Shown: positions 36,634 to 44,689 of the stretch, in pieces
How the letters are laid out: each line of letters begins with the position of its first letter
Numbering within the stretch: the stretch's first letter is position 1
NCBI GenBank assembly: GCA_017794925.1
Contig: CP051238.1
Coordinates: 3,996,084-4,060,083 of the forward strand
Direction of reading: 5' to 3'
Length of the DNA stretch: 64,000 nucleotides
DNA from: Aestuariibacter sp.
GTDB lineage: Bacteria > Pseudomonadota > Gammaproteobacteria > Enterobacterales > Alteromonadaceae
The notes under the pieces: generated by a model
Databases searched by the model: none
The model's input: the letters and a program-made list of their open reading frames with translations, nothing else
Told to the model about the DNA's origin: nothing
Program-made: the position numbers and the translations under genes

Positions 36634-37042
36634 GCGCGACTGACGCAGCAAAATACTTGAAAATATCCCGCCAGCTAATAATCCCAATTGGCTTATCATG
36701 CTCGTCAAGCACCGGCAAACAGGAAATCTTATGCTGGTTAAACAATTCAATGGCCTTCACCATAGTGTCATTTGCCTTTAGCGTGATGGGATCCCTGGAC
36801 ATTACCTGATGCACGCGTTTATCTAACGTTGCTCGGTCTCGGATACGTTCTGTAACTGAATCCAAAAACGGGCTAATGGCTTTAAGATAGTCCCGATCAG
36901 AAACGACCCCAACCAAACGATCATCCTCAACCACCAGCAAATGATGAAAACCGCTGGCTTCGAAGATGCGCCGCACTGTCTCCAGCGAATCGTCCATCAG
37001 AACACACACTACCCGCTTGGTCATAATACTGGCAATACTCAT
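36617..37042 (-). CDS. tandem CBS-domain protein
   Basis: A 141-residue protein made of two CBS motifs (about 5-60 and 78-135), each ending in the typical VGVVSDRDYL or IGIISWRDIF strand. Such stand-alone CBS pairs bind adenosine nucleotides and regulate partners. The start at 37042 has GAGGGG close upstream; an ATG at 37084 is in frame but adds an unlikely tail. It is monocistronic. Confidence 0.9.
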   Translation of the reverse strand: MSIASIMTKRVVCVLMDDSLETVRRIFEASGFHHLLVVEDDRLVGVVSDRDYLKAISPFLDSVTERIRDRATLDKRVHQVMSRDPITLKANDTMVKAIELFNQHKISCLPVLDEHDKPIGIISWRDIFKYFAASVAQKRLS

Positions 37043-37193
37043 AGACCCCTCTGTATCGTTACACTGACTGTGGAAAAACGCCAATCACCATGTCATAGTG
37101 TCAGTATACAACCTAGGTAACAAATAGGCAGCGTTGCAAAGCTAATTCGCTTTGTACTTCTCCAAGCCATCATAACAATACAAAGGACGTCAC

Positions 37194-39497
37194 ATGGCTA
37201 GCAAGGCTACATTCAGGCTGTTTAACTACCCTATTACCATTATTCTTATCAGTTTGATTGCTATCGCAGGGTTAGCGACCGGTGGGCAATACCTTTATTT
37301 CCGGGGCGACTATAAAACCTTTTTCAGGGAAGACAATCCGCAGCGGGCTGCGTTTGAAGAAATGCAGGATATCTTTAATAAGACCGAGTCTGTTAACCTG
37401 TTAATCGTGCCGGACTCAGGCAACGTATTTAATGCAACCACACTGAACCTGATTCAGGAACTCACAGAAAAAGCCTGGCAAACGCCCTACTCCATCAGGG
37501 TTAATTCCATTACCAATTTTCAGCACACCTATTCTGAAGGTGACGACCTTATCGTCGATAAACTTTACCCGGACTGGCAGACCCTGTCGGATGAGCTGAT
37601 TATAAACGTTGAAGCTGTCGCATTAACGGAGCCGGATGTAGTGAACAGGTTGGTCTCGCCAGACAGCCAGGTAGCCGTGATCAGTATTACCGTTAGAATG
37701 AGCGATGGCGATCAAACCGCCGAAGTGGCAGAAATAGCGACATTCATTAAAGCGCTGACGGCAGAAACAATGGATGCTTACCCGGATCATCACTTCCACC
37801 TTACCGGCGTAGTGATGCTCAACGACGCGTTTCAGATAGCCGCGAATGACGATGCCAGCACGCTGGTTCCGGCCATGTTTGCCATTATTATTGTGTTAAT
37901 CGGTGTTCTGCTTCGCTCGGTATGGGCAGCATTAGCCACCCTTATTATTGTGGGAGCAACCATCGCCGCCACGATGGGCTTTGCCGGTTGGGCGGGTTAT
38001 TTTCTGAGTGTATCAACAGTGAACGTCCCTACGATGGTAATGACACTAGCGGTGGCCGATTGTGTGCATATCATCGCTTCCTGGTTTCAGCAAATGCGTG
38101 ATGGGTTGTCTCGGGAAGAAGCCCTGCAACGCGCCATCAGCCTGAACAAAATGCCGGTCCTTATTACCTCAGTCACTACGTCTATTGGTTTTTTAACACT
38201 GAATTTTTCTGATGTTCCAATACTGGTTGATCTGGGAAATCTAACAGCCATTGGCGTTATGCTGGCGTGCTTACTGGCCCTCACGCTATTACCCGCAATG
38301 TTATCGTTAATGCCAGTTAAAGCGCCTTCTGGTAACAAGTCCAAACTGACGGCACGTTTAACGTCATTAGGGGAATGGGTCATTACCTACTACCGCCGAA
38401 TTTTACCTTACAGCGCCATTGTATTTGTGACCGCGCTAATCCTGGCGTCGACCAATCAACTTAATGATATCGCCATTAAATACTTTAGTCAGGACAATAC
38501 ATTCAGGCAGGCAGCTGATTATCAGTCAGACCATTTAAGCGGTCTGGCGACAGTGGATTTCGCTATATATACCGATGAAATGTCTGGTATCAACAAGCCA
38601 GAAGTCCTCACATCCATAATGGCATTTACCGAATGGTTGCGCGCACAACCTGAAGTCGACCACGTCTCATCTATTTCTGACACATACAAAAAACTCAACA
38701 AAAATATGAACTTCGACAATCCGGACTACTATCGGTTACCGATGGATCCGGAGCTGGCAGCACAGTATTTATTGCTGTTTGAAATGTCACTGCCCTATGG
38801 TTTGGATTTAAACAACCAGATTGATATGGATAAAGCCGCCACCCGTATCAGTGTCACTCTGGATAATCTGGGTAGTAAGGAATTAACGGCGTTTGAGCAA
38901 AGAGCTTATGACTTCTTTAATAAACTCTCGCCTGAACTCCGAATCACCGCAGCCAGCCCGGCATTAATGTTTGCCCATATTGGTGAAACCAATATGCAGA
39001 GTATGCTGAAAGGTTCATTACTTGCACTCGTGCTCATATCATTTCTGCTTGTGTTTGCTCTAAAGTCGGTCAAGCTGGGTTTGATTAGCCTGGTGCCCAA
39101 TCTGCTACCAGCAGGATTAGGCTTCGGTATTTGGGCGATGTTGTCTGGAGAAATAAATATGGCGTTGTCGGTTGTACTGAGCATGACTCTCGGGATTATC
39201 GTCGACGACACCGTGCACTATTTAAGTAAATACCGCGTTGCCAGAGAACAAGGTAAAGACGCAAGACAAGCAAACCAATACGCGTTTAAAACCATTGGAC
39301 AGGCACTGGTTGTGACTACCAGCGTGCTGGCAATTGGCTTTGGCGTGCTTAGTTTATCCAGCTTCGCGCTGAATTCAGATATGGGGTTATTAACCGCTAT
39401 TATCCTGGTGAGTGCGCTGGTGATTGACTTGTTGTTCTTACCAGCATTTTTGCTATGGCTGGACAAGCCTGCGTCATCTGCAGAGGAAGCCGCTTAA
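37194..39497 (+). CDS. RND-superfamily exporter, HAE3/MMPL-like
   Basis: A 767-residue membrane protein with two sets of about six helices separated by large periplasmic loops, like HAE3 or MMPL exporters of lipids or hopanoids. The first helix set carries MTLAVADCVHIIASW (residues near 282) and the second MTLGIIVDDTVHYLSKY, the acidic/His residues of the proton path in this group. It needs no adaptor in known relatives. It stands alone with AAAGGACG before the ATG. The substrate is unknown. Confidence 0.9.
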   Translation: MASKATFRLFNYPITIILISLIAIAGLATGGQYLYFRGDYKTFFREDNPQRAAFEEMQDIFNKTESVNLLIVPDSGNVFNATTLNLIQELTEKAWQTPYSIRVNSITNFQHTYSEGDDLIVDKLYPDWQTLSDELIINVEAVALTEPDVVNRLVSPDSQVAVISITVRMSDGDQTAEVAEIATFIKALTAETMDAYPDHHFHLTGVVMLNDAFQIAANDDASTLVPAMFAIIIVLIGVLLRSVWAALATLIIVGATIAATMGFAGWAGYFLSVSTVNVPTMVMTLAVADCVHIIASWFQQMRDGLSREEALQRAISLNKMPVLITSVTTSIGFLTLNFSDVPILVDLGNLTAIGVMLACLLALTLLPAMLSLMPVKAPSGNKSKLTARLTSLGEWVITYYRRILPYSAIVFVTALILASTNQLNDIAIKYFSQDNTFRQAADYQSDHLSGLATVDFAIYTDEMSGINKPEVLTSIMAFTEWLRAQPEVDHVSSISDTYKKLNKNMNFDNPDYYRLPMDPELAAQYLLLFEMSLPYGLDLNNQIDMDKAATRISVTLDNLGSKELTAFEQRAYDFFNKLSPELRITAASPALMFAHIGETNMQSMLKGSLLALVLISFLLVFALKSVKLGLISLVPNLLPAGLGFGIWAMLSGEINMALSVVLSMTLGIIVDDTVHYLSKYRVAREQGKDARQANQYAFKTIGQALVVTTSVLAIGFGVLSLSSFALNSDMGLLTAIILVSALVIDLLFLPAFLLWLDKPASSAEEAA

Positions 39498-39527
39498 CAC
39501 ACCTTTAGAATTAACCGGATTATTGGG

Positions 39528-40049
39528 TCAGGCCAGATTTCGTATGTTCGAAAAGATAGAGACGATTCTGGCGGCCCGCTTTAAATTAGCCAGGTCGTCA
39601 TCGCTCCATTCCACCATGTCGCCGACACTTTCACAACAGATGATGCCAAACGGCGCAAAGTCGTTGCTAAAGATATAGTCCAGCAAAGAATAAACGTTAA
39701 CCGCTGGGAAATAGTCTTTGTTAAAACACTGGGTATGCGGGTGGTTCCTGGCGTCTGGCGCGCGAATAACATCTGATTCTAAAATAGCATCAAAGTATTC
39801 AGGGTAGTCCTCAGCCTTCAGAATCACGCCTTCTGGTTCAGAAAAATCTCCCTCAGCGAGCATCGCGATACAGCTGATAGCCGTTTTATTTTCATCAAAC
39901 TTCCACAAACTTACCCGGTTTGCGCCCTCCATGGTGTCAGCAATAGCATAGCAAACCATTTTTAGCTGTTTGGACTGATCGAGGCCAGGGTTTGATAGGT
40001 TTATACTGAGTTGTGTGAGTGAATCGATGTCCATAGAAACTGCTTGCAT
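39528..40049 (-). CDS. GAF-domain protein, 173 aa
   Basis: A single GAF-like domain protein: NRVSLWKFDENKTAISCIAM and SNDFAPFGIICCESVGDMVEWSDDD follow the strand-helix pattern of GAF sensors. There is no output domain and no membrane segment. ATG 40049 is preferred over the TTG one codon earlier and an ATG at 40034. Similar segments open sensor kinases and cyclases, so it may act through a partner or be a free ligand-binding protein. Confidence 0.75.
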   Translation of the reverse strand: MQAVSMDIDSLTQLSINLSNPGLDQSKQLKMVCYAIADTMEGANRVSLWKFDENKTAISCIAMLAEGDFSEPEGVILKAEDYPEYFDAILESDVIRAPDARNHPHTQCFNKDYFPAVNVYSLLDYIFSNDFAPFGIICCESVGDMVEWSDDDLANLKRAARIVSIFSNIRNLA

Positions 40050-40154
40050 CAAAGAGAACGTAAGATATGAAGTGAGTATAGCAGCTAAACAGGTATCAAC
40101 CAGCGGCGTCCTTTTTTACTCTTTTCTACCCTTTACACACCTTAAATAGCAGGT

Positions 40155-40182
40155 AAAAAAAAGCCCGCCAAGTGGAGCGGGC
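40155..40182 (-). terminator. Rho-independent terminator of dps
   Basis: Reading on the minus strand, GCCCGC pairs with GCGGGC (plus positions 40177-40182 and 40163-40168) and runs into eight Ts. It lies 36 bases after the dps stop. Confidence 0.88.
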
Positions 40183-40217
40183 AAAACGTGGGTTACACAT
40201 GAGGAAAGAAACTGTGT

Positions 40218-40730
40218 CTATTTGTTCAGTTCACCGGTTGCAGATTCAATATGCGCACGGACAAACCATTGGAACTGTTCTAATTGCGCCAACTGTCCGG
40301 TAATCATATCTTCCGATACCGGATCAAGCTCACCCAATACGTCGATCGCTTTGCGATGATCTTTGTTGACGCCAGTGTAGACGCTGTCCAGTGCGGCTAA
40401 GTGGTCGGTGACCAAACCTTTGCCAATTGAGTAATCATCCCAGCTACGACGCTCAACAATCGATTGCGGTGTCCCTACCGGTACGCCGCCCAATGTCGCG
40501 ATACGTTCTGCAATGGTATCTGTCATTTCGCGCACTGCCTCAACCTGAGGATCAAGCATTTCGTGCACGCCAATAAAATTCGGGCCCACCACATTCCAAT
40601 GAATGTGCTTAAGGGTTAACTGTAAATCAATGAGTGCGACCATACGGTCGTCCAGTACAGAGATAGTGTCCTGCGCGGCATTGTCCTTGATGCCTGGGGC
40701 AGTAAATTGTGCAATTTTCGCGTTAGTCAT
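40218..40730 (-). CDS. dps: Dps-family ferritin-like DNA-protection protein
   Basis: Dodecameric iron-storage and DNA-shielding protein of stationary phase or oxidative stress. The inter-subunit ferroxidase residues align one for one with E. coli Dps: His44 (HIHWNV), His56, Asp60, Asp71 and Glu75. The 170 residues are normal. A GGAG ribosome site precedes the ATG. The short N-terminus has two Lys, less basic than that of E. coli, so DNA binding may be weaker. It is monocistronic. Confidence 0.95.
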   Translation of the reverse strand: MTNAKIAQFTAPGIKDNAAQDTISVLDDRMVALIDLQLTLKHIHWNVVGPNFIGVHEMLDPQVEAVREMTDTIAERIATLGGVPVGTPQSIVERRSWDDYSIGKGLVTDHLAALDSVYTGVNKDHRKAIDVLGELDPVSEDMITGQLAQLEQFQWFVRAHIESATGELNK

Positions 40731-41017
40731 AAATACTCCTGTACGTTAATAGAGGCTAAATTCATTCAGCCTTTAATGAATACACAAGAGATAGTGCACA
40801 GCGCGTGCCGAATTGCACAAAAACGTTGCTACCCTTTATAAATAGGGGCTTTGACGAATTCTATGCTGGTAAAAAGCCAATAGAGAAAACGAAAGGATGA
40901 AGTAAACAATACAATAGATTGTAAATTCTTCAGACTGTGTAACGAATTGACCAGGGTACCAGAAAGGTAACCGTACTGTTGAAGAAGCATTTTTCGCAAC
41001 GTCATTGGGGACCCAGG

Positions 41018-41027
41018 ATTGTCGACA
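41018..41027. promoter_or_regulatory. ATTGTCGACA motif, copy 1
   Basis: The ten-base motif ATTGTCGACA recurs at 41194 and 41256. This copy lies inside the remnant region and may be chance, since GTCGAC is itself palindromic. Confidence 0.3.
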
Positions 41028-41030
41028 GCT

Positions 41031-41180
41031 TCAAACAGCGTTAGACCGTCCTGTTACCGCGATACCTCCTTTTTTATAGTTATATACCCTCTCCCATCGG
41101 GGATTGTTTCTTACCTTAGCTAAACGAATCGCCGTGTTACGCCCAATTCCCGTACCATTATCCGTGACAAGCGTTTTCTG
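41031..41180 (-). pseudogene. short-chain dehydrogenase (SDR) N-terminal remnant
   Basis: Read on the minus strand from 41180, the frame gives KTLVTDNGTGIGRNTAIRLAK, matching the SDR cofactor-binding turn (T-G-x-x-x-G-I-G, here with Asp for the first Gly). After a 45-base in-frame insertion it continues GGIAVTGR, the next SDR strand, then stops. There is no start codon (a TAG lies 10 bases upstream) and no catalytic Tyr-Lys part. It is therefore a decayed or truncated gene. Confidence 0.5.
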
Positions 41181-41191
41181 TTTACACTTCT

Positions 41192-41207
41192 ATATTGTCG
41201 ACAATAT
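41192..41207. promoter_or_regulatory. 16-base perfect palindrome (ATTGTCGACA copy 2)
   Basis: ATATTGTC followed by GACAATAT is a perfect palindrome, ahead of both the SDR remnant (minus) and the membrane protein (plus). The form suits a dimeric repressor of the GntR or TetR type; no regulator gene is adjacent. Confidence 0.5.
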
Positions 41208-41252
41208 TTTAAAAATAAAGCTAAAAAACAAGACTCGACATTGATATTTACG

Positions 41253-41265
41253 TATATTGTCGACA
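41253..41265. promoter_or_regulatory. ATTGTCGACA motif, copy 3
   Basis: TATATTGTCGACA repeats thirteen bases of copy 2 exactly, 62 bases downstream. That is close to six helical turns, so both copies would face the same side of the DNA. It lies 18-30 bases before the next ATG. Confidence 0.45.
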
Positions 41266-41282
41266 TTACTTATGAATTTGGA

Positions 41283-41993
41283 ATGAGCATGGATTTTTAC
41301 GACATTGCCGGGACGGTAAACACAGCGTTTATATTCGTTAGTTTGTATGGGGTATTTTCGCAGTTGAAAAAAATATGGAGTAGAAAAGGTAACGACGACA
41401 AAAGTGTCCGTCCTACAGAACTCTTGTCTTTGAACCAGTTTACCGTCAGCTATTTGGCCTATTTATCTTTCTTTGTGTACGGATACTCAATAGAGCCTTT
41501 TAACCACTACATTGTCTGGCCCCGACTGATAGCGTCTCTGCTGGTACTACTCATCATTATGGAAATTTGGTTCGATAGAAAATCAACAAGTGCTGCAATC
41601 AGCTTTTCTGTCGCGGCAAGTACCCTCATTCTGGCATGTGCAGGCCTGTTCTTTGGCGAAACTATCTTAGACAAGGGAAAACTGATATCTACTTGCATCA
41701 TACTCGTTGTAACCCTATTAATTGCTCAAGGCTATTTTCATCAAATCAGGCTCATCTATAAATCCGGTCACACCGGGGCAGTCGATTTAAAAATGAGCCA
41801 GTTTATCCTTATGATGGATTTGTCCACGATTGTATTTGCCTTCAGTATGGGTATAGCCAAAGGCTGGCCGCTGTTAATGTTAGCCGTAACCAGCGGTGTG
41901 ACAAAGCTAATCATAATGTATCTTTTCAGGTGGGTTAAAACGAGTCCGCTTGCGGCAGAGCGCAGGCATGCTGTGCTAACCCAGAGTGCATAA
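41283..41993 (+). CDS. PQ-loop-like membrane protein
   Basis: A 236-residue protein with about seven hydrophobic segments. Two similar parts are visible: the first begins VSLYGVFSQLKKIWSRKGN, the second GYFHQIRLIYKSGHTGAVD, each a helix ending in a Q-x-x-x-I-W/Y turn as in PQ-loop/SWEET-type transporters, followed by helices and a loop. The strict Pro-Gln pair is missing in both. ATG 41283 or 41289 is the likely start; an in-frame TTG at 41241 would place palindromic motifs in the coding region. Substrate unknown. Confidence 0.6.
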   Translation: MSMDFYDIAGTVNTAFIFVSLYGVFSQLKKIWSRKGNDDKSVRPTELLSLNQFTVSYLAYLSFFVYGYSIEPFNHYIVWPRLIASLLVLLIIMEIWFDRKSTSAAISFSVAASTLILACAGLFFGETILDKGKLISTCIILVVTLLIAQGYFHQIRLIYKSGHTGAVDLKMSQFILMMDLSTIVFAFSMGIAKGWPLLMLAVTSGVTKLIIMYLFRWVKTSPLAAERRHAVLTQSA

Positions 41994-42383
41994 TACGCAT
42001 TAATTTTGTTGCAGCAGGGGCAAAGTAAGCTAATTTAAGGCTTTAATTTGGGCGTGTAACTCGATGCCCGCCCCTGACCATTCGAGCTTTAGCAGTGCCT
42101 ACTTATGACGCCTAAGAGCTAACTATAGCCTTTTTCAGCAAGCCATCTACTATCTAAGACCACCTAAATTTGTCACCCCTGAATCGCATAGCGATAGCGT
42201 GGTTCTCCTCAGCAAGCAGGCTGATCAGAAACAGTCGTTCTTCACTCATCCAATAAAATTAATGAAAACTTGCTCTTAGCTAGGTGTAAGGTATTGTTGT
42301 CAATAAATTATGTAGGTAATTCAGGGATGGGTAGAACTGAGTTTTACTGTGAATTCCCTATAAAAAGTTATTAGGTGTTCCTC
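41994..42383. other. intergenic region, possible gene debris
   Basis: No convincing gene. A 31-codon frame on the minus strand (42154-42249, beginning MSEERLFLISLLAEEN) looks coding-like but short and unassigned; it could be a fragment of a lost gene. No terminator with T-run or repeat array is seen. Confidence 0.35.
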
Positions 42384-42821
42384 ATGGATAGCAATGAAAT
42401 TCAAGTGTACTACCCAGTCTGGATTAAGGCATTGGGACTTATTGGTTTGCCATTAATGGCAATTGTAGCTATTTGGTTTGGATTGCGACCTCTGTGGGAA
42501 ACAGATCTTACAGATGCTCAAATAATATTATTTCCCGTATTAGGACTTGCCGTTTTATACCAGTGCACTATCGGTTTCAGGTGTTTTAAGTACTTAAACT
42601 CTGTTTTTGTATTGCATCAAGAGGGGGTCGACTTACACCACAAAGGTAAAATCATAAAATACTCTTGGAACGAGTTATCGGTTAAATCATATTCATTTGC
42701 TACAACCACGCAAATCAAATGCAAAAATGGTACAACAGTCGCATATTTAAGCGATGGTTTGCCAAATTTAAAGTTACTAACTGATACCATCGAGAATGGA
42801 ATTAACATACAAACCAATTAA
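42384..42821 (+). CDS. small membrane protein with PH-like tail, 145 aa
   Basis: Not recognised by name. Two hydrophobic segments (about 15-35 and 46-66) are followed by a soluble tail that resembles a short PH-like fold (VFVLHQEGVDLHHKGKIIKYSWNEL), common in bacterial membrane proteins of unknown role. ATG 42384 has AGGTG nine bases upstream. The base composition is more A/T-rich than the flanking core genes, in keeping with recent acquisition. Confidence 0.6.
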   Translation: MDSNEIQVYYPVWIKALGLIGLPLMAIVAIWFGLRPLWETDLTDAQIILFPVLGLAVLYQCTIGFRCFKYLNSVFVLHQEGVDLHHKGKIIKYSWNELSVKSYSFATTTQIKCKNGTTVAYLSDGLPNLKLLTDTIENGINIQTN

Positions 42822-42822
42822 G

Positions 42823-42881
42823 CGGGAGAATAACACGTGAGCTCCCGTTACTTCATTCCGCACTATCGTCCACGTGTTATT
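42823..42881. terminator. competing inverted repeats after the small membrane gene
   Basis: AATAACACGTG (42829-42839) pairs with CACGTGTTATT (42871-42881), an 11-base perfect repeat; CGGGAG (42823-42828) pairs with CTCCCG (42842-42847), overlapping it so the two stems exclude each other. A weak T-rich stretch follows. It may terminate the upstream gene or act as a switch. Confidence 0.4.
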
Positions 42882-43031
42882 GCCTTTTATTAGGGTGTTG
42901 ATGTCCGCATCAGCAAAATGACTAGTTCCAGAGCGAGTTTGTTGGATTTTGTTGACATCCCCGCTCCTAACCAAAAGAAAAGGTATCTGAATTACATGGG
43001 TTGTGCTTTATTAGGACAGGTCAGAACGTAT

Positions 43032-43388
43032 TCAGGTAAACGTATCAATATGGGGCTGGCCACCATCGTCTTCCTGGTGGTGTTCGGTTTCGCCATGACT
43101 GTCGTAGGTAACGTCTTCAACAATATCGTCATCAGAGTCTTTCCCAGAAAGGGTCTTTTCCGAGTCTCGTTCAGGATTCGCCGAGTCCTCTTCCTTTTTA
43201 CCCTGCTTTTGCTGAACACGGTACTGTTGCTGCTCACTAACCAAACGCTCTTCGTCGTGGGTTTCTTTTTCGTCTTCAGACAATTGTTTCGCGCGCGCTT
43301 CTTTGCTGACTCGCTTCACCCGCTCGTCAGTTACTACCGGTGTTTTTCCTTCCCGGGGAATAATTGAAAACAGTAAGTCGTTACTCAT
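43032..43388 (-). CDS. hypothetical highly charged protein, 118 aa
   Basis: Not recognised. The N-terminus MSNDLLFSIIPREGKTP is followed by a strongly charged, Gln/Glu/Lys-rich helical middle and an acidic, His-containing tail ending GGQPHIDTFT. There is no signal peptide or membrane segment. It looks like a disordered or coiled-coil protein. An opposite-strand frame covers much of it, but the regular charge pattern and plain N-terminus favour this strand. Confidence 0.65.
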   Translation of the reverse strand: MSNDLLFSIIPREGKTPVVTDERVKRVSKEARAKQLSEDEKETHDEERLVSEQQQYRVQQKQGKKEEDSANPERDSEKTLSGKDSDDDIVEDVTYDSHGETEHHQEDDGGQPHIDTFT

Positions 43389-43531
43389 TACTCAGTCGCA
43401 TTTCGATTAAGTTGGGGAATTGCGTCCTAACCATTGGTCAAAATAACACCACAACAAAACGATTCATACCAAAATCGTTATTGATATAACACTTTGTTAG
43501 AGCATTTCCGCTAACAAAAGTTGCAAAAGGC

Positions 43532-43560
43532 TTGCAATGATTGCGCGACTTGGCTATTGT
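43532..43560 (+). promoter_or_regulatory. probable his operon promoter
   Basis: TTGCAA (43532-43537) and TATTGT (43555-43560) are 17 bases apart, a good sigma-70 arrangement placing the transcript start near 43567, about 26 bases before the leader peptide ATG. Confidence 0.6.
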
Positions 43561-43592
43561 TTGCGCGTCGAATTTTAGTGAACAGATTTCAA

Positions 43593-43637
43593 ATGACTCA
43601 ACGCGCCGCAATGCATCACCACCATCACAAAGCATAA
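43593..43637 (+). CDS. hisL: his operon leader peptide
   Basis: A 14-codon frame reads MTQRAAMHHHHHKA and stops, with five consecutive His codons. In known his attenuators, ribosome stalling at such codons when charged tRNA-His is scarce favours the antiterminator. It lies directly before the paired hairpins and hisG. There is no strong ribosome site, as is common for leader peptides. Confidence 0.9.
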   Translation: MTQRAAMHHHHHKA

Positions 43638-43652
43638 CCTTTCAGGTTTGTG

Positions 43653-43677
43653 CTGGAAGGTTATTATTTCCTTCCAG
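43653..43677 (+). promoter_or_regulatory. his attenuator: pause hairpin and antiterminator segment
   Basis: CTGGAAGG (43653-43660) pairs with CCTTCCAG (43670-43677). The same right arm, as TTCCTTCC (43668-43675), can instead pair with GGAAGGAA (43704-43711) in the terminator's left arm: eight perfect base pairs. That is the classic mutually exclusive pair. Confidence 0.85.
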
Positions 43678-43698
43678 TGGCGCAGATAAAGTTATCGA

Positions 43699-43727
43699 CC
43701 CCCGGAAGGAAACTTCCGGGGGTTTTT
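43699..43727 (+). terminator. his attenuator terminator
   Basis: CCCCCGGAAG (43699-43708) pairs with CTTCCGGGGG (43713-43722) around GAAA, then five Ts. It ends 46 bases before hisG and is the default structure when histidine is plentiful. Confidence 0.92.
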
Positions 43728-43772
43728 CGTTTAAGGCGTACCAAATTCTAGTTTTTACAGAGGAACATCACC

Positions 43773-44675
43773 ATGAGTGATAGCAGAAGATTACGTATTG
43801 CAATTCAAAAGTCAGGTCGTCTGAGCGACGACAGCATTGCACTACTAAAAGCCATTGGCATTAAACTTAATATCCGTGATCGCCTGCTGATTGCTCATTC
43901 TACCAACGAAAATATTGACCTGTTGCGCGTCCGCGACGACGACATCCCTGGCCTGGTAATGGATGGCGTAGTTGACCTGGGTTTCATTGGCGAGAATGAG
44001 CTGGAAGAGAAAATGCTGGAACGTCAGGCTGCTGGTAAAGCGGCTGACTTTGAAGTACTGCGTCGCCTGGACTACGGCGGCTGTCGCTTGTCTATTGCCG
44101 TACCTAACGAATTTAACTACGAAAGTGTTAAGTCACTGGAAGGTAAAAAAGTCGCGACCACCTACCCTTATTTGCTTGAGCGCTTCTTTAAAGAAAGCGG
44201 TGTGAACGCCAAGGCCGTTATGCTAACTGGTTCGGTTGAAGTCGCGCCTCGTGCAGGTGTTGCGGATGCAATTTGTGACCTGGTATCAACTGGCGCCACG
44301 CTGGAAGCGAATGGCTTGCAGGAAGAAGAAGTAATCTTCCGCTCCAAAGCCGTATTAATTCAACGCGCAGATGGCGAAATCAGTGACGAAAAGCAAGCCC
44401 TGATCAACCGCCTTGTGCCGCGTATTGATGGTGTGATTCAGGCCAAGGAAAGCAAGTACATCATGCTGCACGCACCTAAAGCGTATCTTGAGCAGGTTAA
44501 AAGCCTGTTGCCTGGCGCCGAGAATCCAACGGTATTGCCATTAGCTGGCGCAGAAGACACGGTTGCAATTCACGTTGTCAGCCCGGAAAACCTGTTCTGG
44601 GAGACCATGGAAAAACTGAAAGCGCTGGGCTGCAGTTCTATTCTGGTTATGCCAATTGAAAAAATGATGGGTTAA
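43773..44675 (+). CDS. hisG: ATP phosphoribosyltransferase (long form)
   Basis: First enzyme of histidine synthesis, joining ATP and PRPP. At 300 residues it is the long form with a C-terminal regulatory ACT-like domain (HVVSPENLFWETMEKLKALG), so histidine feedback is expected. Catalytic segments RLRIAIQKSGRLSDDS and DLVSTGATLEANGL are typical. GAGG lies upstream of the ATG. First structural gene of the operon, 14 bases before hisD. Confidence 0.97.
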   Translation: MSDSRRLRIAIQKSGRLSDDSIALLKAIGIKLNIRDRLLIAHSTNENIDLLRVRDDDIPGLVMDGVVDLGFIGENELEEKMLERQAAGKAADFEVLRRLDYGGCRLSIAVPNEFNYESVKSLEGKKVATTYPYLLERFFKESGVNAKAVMLTGSVEVAPRAGVADAICDLVSTGATLEANGLQEEEVIFRSKAVLIQRADGEISDEKQALINRLVPRIDGVIQAKESKYIMLHAPKAYLEQVKSLLPGAENPTVLPLAGAEDTVAIHVVSPENLFWETMEKLKALGCSSILVMPIEKMMG

Positions 44676-44689
44676 CTGAGAGGTTATCT

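Larger units (their letters stand above)
40731..41282. other. long intergenic region with gene remnant and repeated palindromes
   Basis: The 552 bases between dps and the PQ-loop-like gene hold the dps upstream region, a decayed short-chain dehydrogenase fragment on the minus strand and three ATTGTCGACA motifs. A further ~75-codon open stretch on the minus strand (about 40840-41055) follows the fragment in another frame; I cannot assign it. Confidence 0.5.

Noticed and set aside
41018..41265. LexA/SOS box reading of ATTGTCGACA
   Set aside because: The motif does not match CTGT-N8-ACAG and no SOS gene is near.
42154..42249. 31-codon frame MSEERLF on the minus strand as a real gene
   Set aside because: No ribosome site or homology I recognise; kept only as possible debris.
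42918..43367. 149-codon plus-strand frame opposite the charged protein
   Set aside because: It has few features of a real protein, while the minus-strand frame has a clean start and regular charge pattern.
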